NCBI RefSeq assembly: GCF_000307265.1
Contig: NZ_DF158897.1
Span: 230,276 to 294,275, forward strand
Direction: 5' to 3'
DNA length: 64,000 nucleotides
From: Oscillibacter ruminantium GH1
GTDB taxonomy: Bacteria; Bacillota; Clostridia; Oscillospirales; Oscillospiraceae
Shown here: one piece after another, positions 18,243 through 27,380 of the stretch
Position numbering within the stretch: position 1 is the stretch's first letter
How the letters are laid out: the number at the start of each line of letters is the position of its first letter
Translations under genes and position numbers: made by a program
The notes under the pieces: model-generated
The model's input: only the letters and a program-made list of their open reading frames with translations
What the model was told of the DNA's origin: nothing
The model's database searches: none

Positions 18243-21200
18243 CGTCTTCATCCTCTCTATCTGACCGTGCAGAGTGTTCCGCTCCGGATAAATCCAGCAG
18301 CAGCTGAAGATGAATCCGGCGTCCGTTTAATGCAAGCAGCTTCTCTCTGGAGAGCATTTTTTTGCCTGTCTTTTCTTGCAGATAGGTTCCCTGCTCATAC
18401 GTGTCAAAGGAAAGGCGGCCTCTCTTGCAGGATACGCAGGGGGTATGCTGATGGCGCAGGATTTCATAGCACTTTTTCCCGTGGATATCCGACACGCCGA
18501 AAAACTGCTTTGCCGCCTCGTTGCAGTAAAGCAGGTCATATGTCTCATCGTCGATGGCGACCACGGCGGCGTCCAGTGCCTCGATCAGGCTCTCTTTGTT
18601 GATCCAAGCGGACATCGCGAAAAGCAGGCTGCCCTGCCCATACATCGCGGCTTGATTCTTTCCCTGACGTTTCGCATCGTACAGCGCCTGATCCGCGTTT
18701 TGGTAAAGCGTTGTAAAGTCCGCGGCGTTCGGGCCGGTAATCGCGGCCCCCACCGAAATGGTAAACGGAACCGGGGCAGACTCAGGGTTCTCGGACAGCA
18801 TTCTGCAAAGCGCGGCGCACTTTTCCGCCACAAGCGTGGCGGAGGGCACTCCCATCATAAACACACAGAACTCGTCGCCGCCGAAACGCCCGATCACATC
18901 GCCTCTTCGGAAAAAGGCCGACAGTCTTCGCGCCAGATAGGACAGAACCTCGTCGCCGCATGCGTGACCACAAGTATCGTTGATGCTCTTAAAATGATCA
19001 ACGTCTATCATAATCAGGGCATGGGTGTTCTCCGCCTGATTCAGCAGAATGTGGTTAATCAACTGCTCTGTGATGGCACGGTTGAAAATTCCCGTCAGGG
19101 GATCGGTCCGGGCTTTTCGGACCACCATGTCGTATTCCTGAAGAATTTCGCGGAATCGCCGGTTGGACTCCAGCACATTGTCCACCCGCCGGACAACGAT
19201 CTCCTCCACAAAGGGTTTTATGATGTAGTCGTTCGCCCCAAGAGCCAACGTGTTGATCTGACATTCGGCGCTTTCGTCAGCTGTAATGATAATGATCGGA
19301 ATGTCTGAAAGCGCCGTGGTCGCCCGCTTGATCTCCAAAAACTCCGTGCCGTCCATCACCGGCATCATCAAATCCAGCAGAATGATATCCACTTGGTTCT
19401 GGTATTCCTTCAAAACGTCCAGCGCCTGCTGGCCGTTTTCAGCCTCCAGTATGGTAAACCGATTTTGAAAAATACCCTTCAGAATCTTCCGGTTGGTCTT
19501 CAAGTCATCCACGATCAGCATCCGCCCCGTATCCACATGGCCGGCTTCTGCAATCATCCGATATTTTTGAAGCTCGATGTCCAACTCCCTTTGGGCGGTA
19601 ATGTCCAGAAAGTTTCCCAGCAGGATCTGCCTATTACCCACATGGCTGATGCGCTTCAGCTTCAGCTGAAGCCAGAGCGGCTTTCCGCTGGCGGTTTCGC
19701 GGCGGTACTCCACCTCCACCGTCCCCGCAGAGACGGCAGCCTGACAAAATGCGGTCATCACAGCGCCGCGGTATTCACGGCTCACCACCTGCAGCGCATC
19801 CCCGGTGTTCACCACGGTATCGTCGCGGCCAACTAAATCATAAAAAGCCTGATTGACCCGGAGAATCTCCACCCGGTTGTCCGCAAACTCATAGATAGCC
19901 ACCGCGTGCAGCGCGCTGGAAAGCAGCGTCTCCAGCCGGGCGTGTGGCTCCCACATCTGGTCAATGTCAACGTGCGTTCCTTCCACCGGCCGGAAGGGTG
20001 TTTCACTTTTGACAAGATCCTCATAGGCCTCCACCGTCATGGGCTGGGCAAAATAATAGCCCTGCACGTATTCGCAGCCGATTTCCCGCAGAAAATCCGC
20101 CTGCTCCTGTTTTTCAACGCCCTCTGCAATCACCGGAATATGGAGCCACTTTGCCATGCGGACCACGGAGGAGATGATATTTTCGCCGCGGCCCGGAATT
20201 TTTGTATTGGAGAGAAATTTCATATCCAGCTTGAGGATATTGACCTCCAGATCCTTCAGGATGTTCAGGGAGGAATATCCGCTGCCGAAGTCGTCCATCA
20301 GGACCATGAAGCCCTTTGACTGCAGCCGCCTCATCGTATCCATCATAACCTGCGGATTGTCGGTATAGGCGCTTTCAGTCAGTTCCAGCTGCAAAAGGTG
20401 GTTGGGAATCTGATATTTCTCCGTCAATCCACAAATCCGTTCCACCAGATCAGGCGTGTAGATATTGACTCGGGAGACGTTTACCGAGATGGGGAAGGGC
20501 TGCTCTCCATGGTCAATCCAGCGCTTGAGGACCCGGCAGACCTGCTCCCAGACATCATAGTCCAACCGGGAGATAAAGCCGTTGCGTTCAAAGACGGGGA
20601 TGAAGGTTCCGGGGAAGACCATCCCCTTTCTGGGGTGCATCCATCGCACTAGCGCCTCTGCACCTTCCGGACTGTTTGTTCTCAAATTGTACTTGGGCTG
20701 CAGGTAGATCTGAAATTCGCCGTTTGCCAGCGCGCCGGCCATTTCATTGGTAATCTCCTGTTCCATCTCAATGGCCTGACTCATCTTCGCGGTATAAAAA
20801 GCACAGTTTTTTAAATACTTTCCTTTGACCTGCTTGGAGGCAAGGCCCGCCTTGCCCAGCATGAGACTGATTTCCTCGGAATTGTCGGGGATTACATACG
20901 CGCCGCAGGTGGGAACCAAATTAAAATCCCAGCTGAAGGACCGAAGATTTTCCTTGCACCGTCTGACCAGTGCTTCCACAGCGTCCCGCCCCCCATAGGG
21001 AATGCAGCAGGCAAAAATGTCAGCCTCCATCCGCCCATAGGTTCCAATGATCTGCCGATCCATCAAATCCGTCAAAACTCTTGCAAAATGCTTTAAAAGT
21101 TTGTCTCCCTCGGCGGAACCATAATAGGAGTTAATAAGCTGAAAACGGTCAATATCCAAACGAAGAAAGACAAAACTCTCCTGATGGCTCGCATCAAGCA

Positions 21201-21675
21201 TGGTGCGGGTCATTTCAAAGAATTTTGTCTTATTGTAGATTTCTGTGAGGGGATCGTATTCCGCAAGGTATTTCAGCTGATGAAGCGCTGTCAGCTGGCT
21301 TCTCTCAATTGCGTTTTTCAGGCGGAATTTCAGGATCTCAGGATCATACGGCTTGGAGACAAAGTCCCATGCTCCCAATTTCAGGGCCTCCCGCTCGTTC
21401 TCACTGTCCCCGTTCCCGGTGGAGACGATAATAGGCAGATTTTGATAGGCCGGGTCGCAATGAGTGTCGGACAAAAAAGCATACCCGTCCATCACCGGCA
21501 TCACAAGGTCCAAAATGACAGCGGCAATTGCACTTTTACGCTGACGCAAAAGTGCGATGCCCTCTTCGCCGTTGGCGGCTTCCAGCAGCAAATAGTCGGT
21601 AGATAATATCTTCGACAGGATCTTCCGGTTGATGGGGTCGTCCTCCACGACCAGAACGGTTTTCAGCGAATGCAT
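18226..21675 (-). CDS. REC-GGDEF(degenerate)-EAL-PAS-REC-GGDEF-PAS cyclic-di-GMP signalling protein
   Basis: About 1149 aa. Domains in order: receiver (Asp in VILDLVMPVMDG, near 57); a GGDEF-fold domain (150-310) in which the signature reads RMEADIF, so no cyclase activity is expected; an EAL phosphodiesterase (320-570) with EALVRW, NVSRVN, LTESA, DDFGSGYSSL and AEGVE intact; a PAS unit (about 590-700); a second receiver (Asp in LLDLMMPVMDG, near 766); an intact diguanylate cyclase (GRFGGDEFC, near 935); and a C-terminal PAS-like segment with Cys pairs (RHQHTPCVSCKRG). It could therefore both make and break c-di-GMP under phosphorelay control. ATG at 21675 is chosen because GAGGG lies seven bases upstream. 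First gene of the operon. Confidence 0.9.
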   Translation of the reverse strand: MHSLKTVLVVEDDPINRKILSKILSTDYLLLEAANGEEGIALLRQRKSAIAAVILDLVMPVMDGYAFLSDTHCDPAYQNLPIIVSTGNGDSENEREALKLGAWDFVSKPYDPEILKFRLKNAIERSQLTALHQLKYLAEYDPLTEIYNKTKFFEMTRTMLDASHQESFVFLRLDIDRFQLINSYYGSAEGDKLLKHFARVLTDLMDRQIIGTYGRMEADIFACCIPYGGRDAVEALVRRCKENLRSFSWDFNLVPTCGAYVIPDNSEEISLMLGKAGLASKQVKGKYLKNCAFYTAKMSQAIEMEQEITNEMAGALANGEFQIYLQPKYNLRTNSPEGAEALVRWMHPRKGMVFPGTFIPVFERNGFISRLDYDVWEQVCRVLKRWIDHGEQPFPISVNVSRVNIYTPDLVERICGLTEKYQIPNHLLQLELTESAYTDNPQVMMDTMRRLQSKGFMVLMDDFGSGYSSLNILKDLEVNILKLDMKFLSNTKIPGRGENIISSVVRMAKWLHIPVIAEGVEKQEQADFLREIGCEYVQGYYFAQPMTVEAYEDLVKSETPFRPVEGTHVDIDQMWEPHARLETLLSSALHAVAIYEFADNRVEILRVNQAFYDLVGRDDTVVNTGDALQVVSREYRGAVMTAFCQAAVSAGTVEVEYRRETASGKPLWLQLKLKRISHVGNRQILLGNFLDITAQRELDIELQKYRMIAEAGHVDTGRMLIVDDLKTNRKILKGIFQNRFTILEAENGQQALDVLKEYQNQVDIILLDLMMPVMDGTEFLEIKRATTALSDIPIIIITADESAECQINTLALGANDYIIKPFVEEIVVRRVDNVLESNRRFREILQEYDMVVRKARTDPLTGIFNRAITEQLINHILLNQAENTHALIMIDVDHFKSINDTCGHACGDEVLSYLARRLSAFFRRGDVIGRFGGDEFCVFMMGVPSATLVAEKCAALCRMLSENPESAPVPFTISVGAAITGPNAADFTTLYQNADQALYDAKRQGKNQAAMYGQGSLLFAMSAWINKESLIEALDAAVVAIDDETYDLLYCNEAAKQFFGVSDIHGKKCYEILRHQHTPCVSCKRGRLSFDTYEQGTYLQEKTGKKMLSREKLLALNGRRIHLQLLLDLSGAEHSARSDREDEDDGHQI

Positions 21676-21729
21676 CGTCATCCCTCATATTTCCTGTAAT
21701 TGCGCGCATCTGAGCATAATATCGCTTGT

Positions 21730-21758
21730 ATCATACCATTTAATGGAACATAACACAA
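21730..21758 (-). promoter_or_regulatory. sigma-A type promoter of the signalling operon
   Basis: Minus strand TTGTGT, 17 bases, TATGAT, about 55 nt upstream of the first start codon. The 21682-22046 spacer also contains GC-rich inverted segments (around 21764-21840) of no clear role. Confidence 0.65.
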
Positions 21759-22046
21759 GAGTAAAGCGGGCCGCCCGCTTCTTTGCGGAGGCGGACAACA
21801 CGCCGTGCGCTCCGACGGCGGGGAACGCCGTCTTCTCCGCCGCATAGCCCGGTTGCAGCATTTTGCACACACGCAGGTGGGATTAAAATCGGCGAGTTAA
21901 AGAAGCTTTATTTTAAAGTTTACTTTTGCAAATTTTTGATCTGTCCCGCAAATTTTGTGGTATCATAGAACTCGTTCGTGATAGGATAAAAACTCTTACC
22001 GCAGTCTTTGTACAGCGGAAAACAATTAATGCAAGTGAGGTCAATT

Positions 22047-23210
22047 ATGAATCAAAAGGAATTAGGCGAGCTGCGCCGCCGCTTTCGCCCGGATAAAAGC
22101 GCGATCAGCCGTATTTACGGCTGCTTTGTCAACAGCAACAAGGAAATCATCGCCGATTTGGACGAATCCCTCGGCATAATGCCGCAGGAGGAGGCTGAAA
22201 AGTATCTGAGCCTTCTGAAAAAAACACTCTCTGGGACACTGGGAAAAAATTTGATGGATATCGTGTTCTCCACCCAGCAGGTGGCAGACAGCGAGGAGTG
22301 CCGCCTGCTGGCCGCGCTGCGCAGCTCCGAACTGAAGGACGGCGGCGCGCGGCGGGCGCTTTTTGAAAAGGTAATCACCTCTTTGGACATGACGGAGGGC
22401 AACTATCTGATCCTCCTTGCCCACGACGCCTATGACGTTCCCCACCGGGGCAAGGACGACGAGCTGCAGGCCGACGCTTCCGATGCGGTCTTCTCTTACA
22501 TCGTCTGCTGTGTCTGTCCGGTAAAGGACGGAAAGACGGAGCTGGGCTATTTCCACGGGGAAAACGAATTTCACATCTGCACCACCGGACAGACCGTTTC
22601 CGCGCCGGAGCTGGGCTTTCTCTATCCGGCCTTTGACGACCGGGCTGCCAATCTCTACAACGCGCTGTTTTATTCCCGCAGTCCCGCCGATCTCCATCAG
22701 GAGTTTATCGACGCGGTCTTTCATGCGGAGGCCCCCATGTCCGCCCCGGAGCAGAAGGAGACGTTTGAATCCGTTCTGCGGGAGACATTGGAGGACGAGT
22801 GCCGCTTTGACGTAATCCAGTCCGTTCACGAGCGGCTGCAGGAGAAAATCGAGCAGCACAAGGAGAGCCGGCAGCCGGAGCCTCTGGATATCTCCCCAAA
22901 GGAGATCAGCGGAATTCTGGAGGACTGCGGCGTTTCTCAGGAACGGACCGCTCTGTTTCAGGAAAAGTGCGACGAGCGGTTTGGCGGCAGCGCGGCCCTC
23001 AGCCCGGAAAATATTATTGACAGCAAACGCTTTGAGATCAGCACGGCGGACGTTACCATCACAGTGCCCCCGTCCCAGAGCTATCTGGTGGAAACCCGGA
23101 TTATCGACGGCAGAAAGTACATCCTGATTCCCGCCGACGAGGGCACAACGGTCAACGGTTTCGACGTGAGCATTCAGCCGGACAGAGATTCCGCCCACGG
23201 CGGCGAATAA
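22047..23210 (+). CDS. DUF4317 family protein
   Basis: 387 aa, soluble, matching the DUF4317 family common in Clostridia by its opening MNQKELGELRRRFRPDKSAISRI-type stretch, the GCFVNSNKEIIADLDESLG segment and an acidic, Glu/Asp-rich body. Function unknown in the family; no catalytic motif is visible to me. ATG at 22047 is preferred because AAGTGAGG lies six to seven bases upstream; the longer frame from 22008 adds unsupported residues. Stands alone, followed by a strong terminator, with the divergent c-di-GMP operon upstream. The C-terminal third (from about residue 335) has a Ser/Thr/Val-rich VETRIIDGRKYILIPADEG segment resembling a small beta domain. Confidence 0.8.
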   Translation: MNQKELGELRRRFRPDKSAISRIYGCFVNSNKEIIADLDESLGIMPQEEAEKYLSLLKKTLSGTLGKNLMDIVFSTQQVADSEECRLLAALRSSELKDGGARRALFEKVITSLDMTEGNYLILLAHDAYDVPHRGKDDELQADASDAVFSYIVCCVCPVKDGKTELGYFHGENEFHICTTGQTVSAPELGFLYPAFDDRAANLYNALFYSRSPADLHQEFIDAVFHAEAPMSAPEQKETFESVLRETLEDECRFDVIQSVHERLQEKIEQHKESRQPEPLDISPKEISGILEDCGVSQERTALFQEKCDERFGGSAALSPENIIDSKRFEISTADVTITVPPSQSYLVETRIIDGRKYILIPADEGTTVNGFDVSIQPDRDSAHGGE

Positions 23211-23229
23211 CTAATCACATATCAAAGCG

Positions 23230-23258
23230 GGGACGGTTGAAGCAACTTCAACCGTCCC
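23230..23258 (+). terminator. intrinsic terminator after DUF4317 gene
   Basis: Perfect 13-bp stem (23230-23242 with 23246-23258), three-base loop, followed by CTGCTTTCCTTT. Confidence 0.8.
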
Positions 23259-23416
23259 TGCTTTCCTTTCGGGATATGCGCCTTTGGCCGAAACCGCGGG
23301 TTGGATTGCCTTAATACAACGTCAAAATACGAAGGGATTCGCATACGAGCATAGAAAAAGCAACCGAGCAAATATGTAAATAATTCTAATTTTTTGTAAG
23401 GTATGCTAAAAAATAT

Positions 23417-23444
23417 TTGATTTTGTAAAAAAGTATGGTATGAT
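23417..23444 (+). promoter_or_regulatory. sigma-A type promoter of the nucleobase permease
   Basis: TTGATT, 16 bases, TATGAT. Predicted start near 23451, giving a leader of about 118 nt. Confidence 0.6.
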
Positions 23445-23448
23445 AGGA

Positions 23449-23568
23449 GCGATCTTTTTGAAAATCGCGCAGGGGAGCTGCGCGGTGTCTGCCTTGCCTC
23501 AAAACGTAAAAGTGGAGAGGGTCTTGAGAATCCGTTTTTCCCAAGATCCGTGAAAGGAGCTGCCTGCC
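23449..23568 (+). other. structured 5' leader of the nucleobase permease mRNA
   Basis: Three hairpins can form: GCGAT with ATCGC (23448-23467), GCGCAG with CTGCGC (about 23466-23482) and GGGTCTTG with CAAGATCC (about 23519-23550). I do not recognise the consensus of a purine or xanthine riboswitch, so identity is open; a covariance-model search would decide. Confidence 0.3.
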
Positions 23569-24924
23569 ATGGAGAGAAGAACCCCTGACCGGGAAGCGCT
23601 GTTTCGGCTGAGAGGTCCTGTGCCGCCGGGAATGGCGGTGTCGCTGGCGCTGCAGCATCTGGTGGCGATGATTGTGGGATGTGTAACCCCGGCTATCATC
23701 GTGGCCGGTGCGGCGGGGCTGGAGATGGGCGACCGGGTCGTGCTGATTCAGGCGTCGCTGGTGATGTCTGCCGTGTCCACCTTTTTTCAACTCTATCCCA
23801 TCGGCGGGCGGTTTGGTTCCGGCCTTCCGGTGATTCTAGGCGTGAGCTTTGCCTATGTTCCCAGTATGCAGGCCATCGCGGCTGACGGCGGCGGGATTGC
23901 CTCCATTGCGGGGGCCATGCTGGTGGGCGGCGCGGTAGCGATGCTTGTGGGCCTTTCCATGAAGCACATCCGCCGCCTTTTTCCCCCGGTCATCACCGGA
24001 ACCGTGGTCTTCACCATCGGCCTGTCCCTCTATCCAACGGCCATTAACTATATGGCGGGCGGAACGGGCAATACCGCCGAGGTCATCGCGGCCAAGGGAC
24101 TGCCCTCCGCGCTGATATACGGCTCCTGGGAAAACTGGCTGGTGGCGGCGCTGACGCTGACGGCGGTCATGCTGCTGAACAACCGGGGCAAGGGCGTGTG
24201 CAAGCTGGCGGCTATTCTGCTGGGTATGCTGATTGGGTATGTGATTGCCATTCCCTTCGGGATGGTGGACTTTTCCGGGGTTGCGGATGCGGCATGGTTC
24301 TCTCTGCCCAAGTTCCTCCACTTCGGGGTGAAATTTGACCCGGCCTCCTGCATCGCGATCGGGCTGCTCTTTGCCATCAATTCCATTCAGGCCATCGGCG
24401 ACTTCACCGCCACCACCGTGGGCGGTCTGGATCGGGAACCAACCGACCGGGAACTCAAGGGCGGCGTGATTGCCTATGGCGCCAGCAATATTCTGACGGC
24501 GTTTTTCGGCGGCCTGCCCACAGCTACCTACTCTCAGAACGTGGGCATTGTCACCACCAACAAGGTGGTGAACCGGACCGTGTTCGTCATGACCGGCGGC
24601 TTTTTGCTGCTGGCAGGCGTGTGCCCCAAGTTTGCCGCCGTTTTGACCACCATTCCCCAGTGCGTGCTGGGCGGGGCCACGGTGACCGTGTTTTCCACCA
24701 TCGCCATGACCGGCATGAAGCTCATCGCCTCTCAGGATTTGACGGCTCGAAACACCACCATTGTCGGCCTTTCCGCCGCATTAGGCGTTGGAATCTCTCA
24801 GGCCTCCTCCGCGCTGAGTCAGTTTCCCGACGCCGTTACCATGATCTTTGGAAAATCCCCGGTGGTCATCGCCACCATCATGGCCGTGCTGTTGAACCTG
24901 TTGCTGCCAAAGGAAAACAAATGA
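23569..24924 (+). CDS. NCS2 family uracil/xanthine permease
   Basis: 451 aa, about 14 hydrophobic segments. Family signatures: GLQHLVAM-like LALQHLVAMIVG near the N-terminus, the QxxG-type loop LTAFFGGLPTATYSQNVGIV and FAINSIQAIGDFTATTVGG (position of the substrate-binding Glu/Asp region). The NCS2 family imports uracil, xanthine or urate with protons or sodium across the inner membrane. The LPTATYSQNVG stretch resembles xanthine/urate members, but substrate cannot be fixed from sequence. AAAGGAG lies nine bases before ATG. Single-gene transcript with its own promoter and terminator. Confidence 0.9.
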   Translation: MERRTPDREALFRLRGPVPPGMAVSLALQHLVAMIVGCVTPAIIVAGAAGLEMGDRVVLIQASLVMSAVSTFFQLYPIGGRFGSGLPVILGVSFAYVPSMQAIAADGGGIASIAGAMLVGGAVAMLVGLSMKHIRRLFPPVITGTVVFTIGLSLYPTAINYMAGGTGNTAEVIAAKGLPSALIYGSWENWLVAALTLTAVMLLNNRGKGVCKLAAILLGMLIGYVIAIPFGMVDFSGVADAAWFSLPKFLHFGVKFDPASCIAIGLLFAINSIQAIGDFTATTVGGLDREPTDRELKGGVIAYGASNILTAFFGGLPTATYSQNVGIVTTNKVVNRTVFVMTGGFLLLAGVCPKFAAVLTTIPQCVLGGATVTVFSTIAMTGMKLIASQDLTARNTTIVGLSAALGVGISQASSALSQFPDAVTMIFGKSPVVIATIMAVLLNLLLPKENK

Positions 24925-24971
24925 TCGCAAAAGCATGCGGCGGATTCAGCGCCCCTCCATAAGGGTATTTG

Positions 24972-25005
24972 AAGGGAGGCATCGTTTGAAAACGATGCCT
25001 CCCTT
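24972..25005. terminator. terminator between convergent permease and pnuC genes
   Basis: A 15-bp stem (24972-24986 with 24991-25005) and a TGAA loop lie between the ends of two convergent genes. T-runs are short on both sides, so efficiency is uncertain. Confidence 0.65.
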
Positions 25006-25058
25006 CACTGCGTCAAATGGGATCACGCTTCCCGCAAAGGGAGAATCTCTGCGTACTT

Positions 25059-25757
25059 TTATGCATTTTCAGCCTGCCGTTTGCCCATTTTGCGCCAATT
25101 GATAAATCCATAAACATCATTGACGAGGAACGCCAGAAAGCAAACGACAACGGACAAATAGGAGGTCTCTTCAAGCGTTGCCAACGCCCATAGAACAATC
25201 AGCACAATGTCATTGGCGGCGTATCCGATGGCGTAATACGGGCTTCTTCTGAACGTCAGATAGACTGCCGCAAAACTTGTTGTGACGGATATCGTGCTTG
25301 GAATGATATTTGCCGTATAAAAATACTCCAAAATAAAATAAAACACTAGCGTAATCAGAGTCGTTAAAACCCACAGAAACCCCCATTCCATTTGGGACAG
25401 ATGATTGACTTTTACCTCCGCCTTATTTCCGTTGTAGGGATTTTTTATCCAAGAAATCAGGGCGCATACTGCCATTGGCATTGTCATTCCAAGATACGTC
25501 ATCATTTCTCCATAATAGGAAAAGGAGAACGATATGACGCCGTATAGCAGGCTGAAAATAATCATGAGGAGCTGACCAAAGGAATTTCCTTTGGCATTAA
25601 AAATCAGCGAAGTAACGCCGATCAGAGAGGCCATCAGCGTTAAGTAATTGTCGCGGTCAAACAGGCAGAAGGCAATCACAATCGCAAGCACGGAGCCAAA
25701 CCACAGGGTCCGTTCTCCTCTGGAAAAATAGTGAAACAGGGCGTTCAGCTTTTTCAT
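25059..25757 (-). CDS. pnuC: PnuC-like nicotinamide riboside/vitamin transporter
   Basis: 232 aa with seven or eight membrane segments and the PnuC-type WxxxN region: SLIGVTSLIFNAKGNSFGQLLM, ISWIKNPYNGNKAEVKVNHLS and NDIVLIVLWALATLEETSYLSV near the end. The family moves nicotinamide riboside, or in PnuT members thiamine, by facilitated diffusion coupled to phosphorylation inside. ATG at 25757 has GGAGG five to six bases upstream; the frame upstream to 25790 is leader. A promoter and a foldable 100-nt leader precede it, which hints at vitamin-responsive control. No kinase partner gene is adjacent. Confidence 0.85.
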   Translation of the reverse strand: MKKLNALFHYFSRGERTLWFGSVLAIVIAFCLFDRDNYLTLMASLIGVTSLIFNAKGNSFGQLLMIIFSLLYGVISFSFSYYGEMMTYLGMTMPMAVCALISWIKNPYNGNKAEVKVNHLSQMEWGFLWVLTTLITLVFYFILEYFYTANIIPSTISVTTSFAAVYLTFRRSPYYAIGYAANDIVLIVLWALATLEETSYLSVVVCFLAFLVNDVYGFINWRKMGKRQAENA

Positions 25758-25861
25758 ATAGCCTCCAAAAAAATAAGCACCCGCATACACATCTTCATAG
25801 ACCTAACGATGTGCAAACGAATGCTTTACGCATTTCTACCCGGTGGCAGACGTATTGAATT
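25758..25861 (-). other. structured 5' leader of the pnuC-like gene, possible riboswitch
   Basis: The leader can fold as a three-way junction: outer CACC/GGTG, a hairpin AATGC/GCATT with loop GTAAA, and CACATC/GATGTG with a 14-nt loop. Vitamin transporters often have riboswitches, but this does not match TPP, preQ1 or NAD classes as I know them. Confidence 0.3.
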
Positions 25862-25867
25862 TCGACC

Positions 25868-25896
25868 AGTATAACCCGGAAAACCCCAAAAATCAA
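25868..25896 (-). promoter_or_regulatory. sigma-A type promoter of pnuC-like gene
   Basis: Minus strand TTGATT, 17 bases, TATACT; start near 25861. Confidence 0.7.
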
Positions 25897-25956
25897 TAGG
25901 CTCCGCTAAATTTTGCTTTATTGTGCGGTGAGAAACTCCATTCCCAAATAAAACAC

Positions 25957-25983
25957 GGCGGCCACAATTGGATTGTGGCCGCC
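25957..25983 (-). terminator. intrinsic terminator after MATE transporter gene
   Basis: 12-bp stem GGCGGCCACAAT/ATTGTGGCCGCC, three-base loop, followed on the minus strand by GTGTTTTATTT, 16 nt past the MATE stop. Confidence 0.8.
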
Positions 25984-25999
25984 TGTTTTCTCTTTGTGC

Positions 26000-27376
26000 T
26001 TATTTTTCCCAAGGAGGCGCCTCCAGCCTTTTCATGGATTTCTTAAACTGAACGGCAAACATGATCGCCGTGGTCAAAACAGCCATCGTGTCTGCCACCG
26101 GCTCCGCCAAAAACACGGCAAATGCCTGATTTTCAAAGAAATTGGGCAGGATATAGATCAGCGGGATCAGCAGGATGATTTTCCGCAGAACTGCCAGAAA
26201 CAGCGAGCTTTTTGCGTTGCCCAGCGCAATAAAGGTCTGCTGGCAGGCAATCTGGATGCCGAAGATGCAGCACATCGCCATATACACGCGCAGCGCGGGT
26301 ACCGCATAGGCCACCAGCTCCGGATCACTGTTGAACATGCGGACAAAAATCCCGGGAAACAGCTCGACCAACGCCCACAGCGACGCGGAGTAAATCACGC
26401 ACACCCGCAGCAGCAGTCTAAACGCTTCCCGCACGCGCTGGGGCAGTCTGGCTCCGTAATTATAGCTGATAATAGGCTGGGCACCCTGAGTCAGTCCCTG
26501 AAGCGGCAGCATAGCAAACTGCATGATGCTGGTCAGCACCGTCATTGCGCCCACGGCGATATCGCCGCCGTATTTCAGAAGCGAGGTATTGAAGCACACC
26601 GCCAGAACGCTCTCTGTGGCCTGCATGATAAACGGCGACAGTCCCAGCGCAACGCAGGGGAGCACCACCTTTGCCCGTGGGCGCAGGTACTGCCGCTTCA
26701 GCCGCCACTTGGTCTTGCGCCCCATCAGAAAGCGCAGAACCCAAACGGCCGAGACAGCCTGCGAGAGGATGGTTGCCAGCGCGGCGCCCTGAACGCCCAG
26801 ATTCAGCGCAAAAATGAAAATGGGGTCCAGCACGGTGTTCAGTCCCGCGCCGATCAAAACCGTCTGCATACTGACCTTGCTGAAGCCCTGCGCGGTGATG
26901 AAAATGTTCATCCCCAGCGTCAGCTGGACGAAAATTGTTCCCAGCGCATAAATGCGCATATAAGCAACGGCATAGTCAATGGTGTCCGCGCTGGCACCAA
27001 AAGACAGAAGGATGGGGCGGTTGAACAGGACGAAGAACGCCGTCAGCACCACGGAGGCAATCAGCAGCAGCGTCAGACAGTTGCCCATGATCCGCTCCGA
27101 TTCCTCCGGGTTGCCCTTTCCCTCCTCGATGGACGCCCTTGGCGCGCCGCCCGCGCCAGCCAGAGAGGAAAACGCCGTGATCAGCATAATAATAGGCAGA
27201 CAAACCCCCACGCCCGTGAGCGCCGCCCGGCCCACTCCCGGAATGTGGCCGATGTAAATCCGGTCCACCAGATTGTACAGCATATTGACAATTTGCGACG
27301 TGACCGTTGGCAGCGCCAGCGAAAACAGCAGCTTGCCGACCTTTCCACTGCGCAAATCCGCGCCTTGTTGTTCCAT
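26000..27376 (-). CDS. MATE family efflux transporter
   Basis: 458 aa, twelve membrane segments. Typical MATE features: LLFSLALPTVTSQIVNMLYNLVDRIYIG start, a GVCLPIIMLITAFSSLAGAGGAPRASI segment with the second-helix Gly/Ala pattern, and the duplicated QGAQPIISYNYGA stretch in the second half. It would export cationic drugs or metabolites using sodium or protons. ATG at 27376 is used because GGAAAGG precedes it; only four bases separate it from the marR stop, so the two genes are one transcript. The MarR protein very probably represses this pump. Confidence 0.9.
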   Translation of the reverse strand: MEQQGADLRSGKVGKLLFSLALPTVTSQIVNMLYNLVDRIYIGHIPGVGRAALTGVGVCLPIIMLITAFSSLAGAGGAPRASIEEGKGNPEESERIMGNCLTLLLIASVVLTAFFVLFNRPILLSFGASADTIDYAVAYMRIYALGTIFVQLTLGMNIFITAQGFSKVSMQTVLIGAGLNTVLDPIFIFALNLGVQGAALATILSQAVSAVWVLRFLMGRKTKWRLKRQYLRPRAKVVLPCVALGLSPFIMQATESVLAVCFNTSLLKYGGDIAVGAMTVLTSIMQFAMLPLQGLTQGAQPIISYNYGARLPQRVREAFRLLLRVCVIYSASLWALVELFPGIFVRMFNSDPELVAYAVPALRVYMAMCCIFGIQIACQQTFIALGNAKSSLFLAVLRKIILLIPLIYILPNFFENQAFAVFLAEPVADTMAVLTTAIMFAVQFKKSMKRLEAPPWEK

Positions 27377-27380
27377 GAGT

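Noticed and set aside
24972..25005. CRISPR-like repeat
   Set aside because: Single inverted hairpin only; no repeated spacers anywhere in the window.
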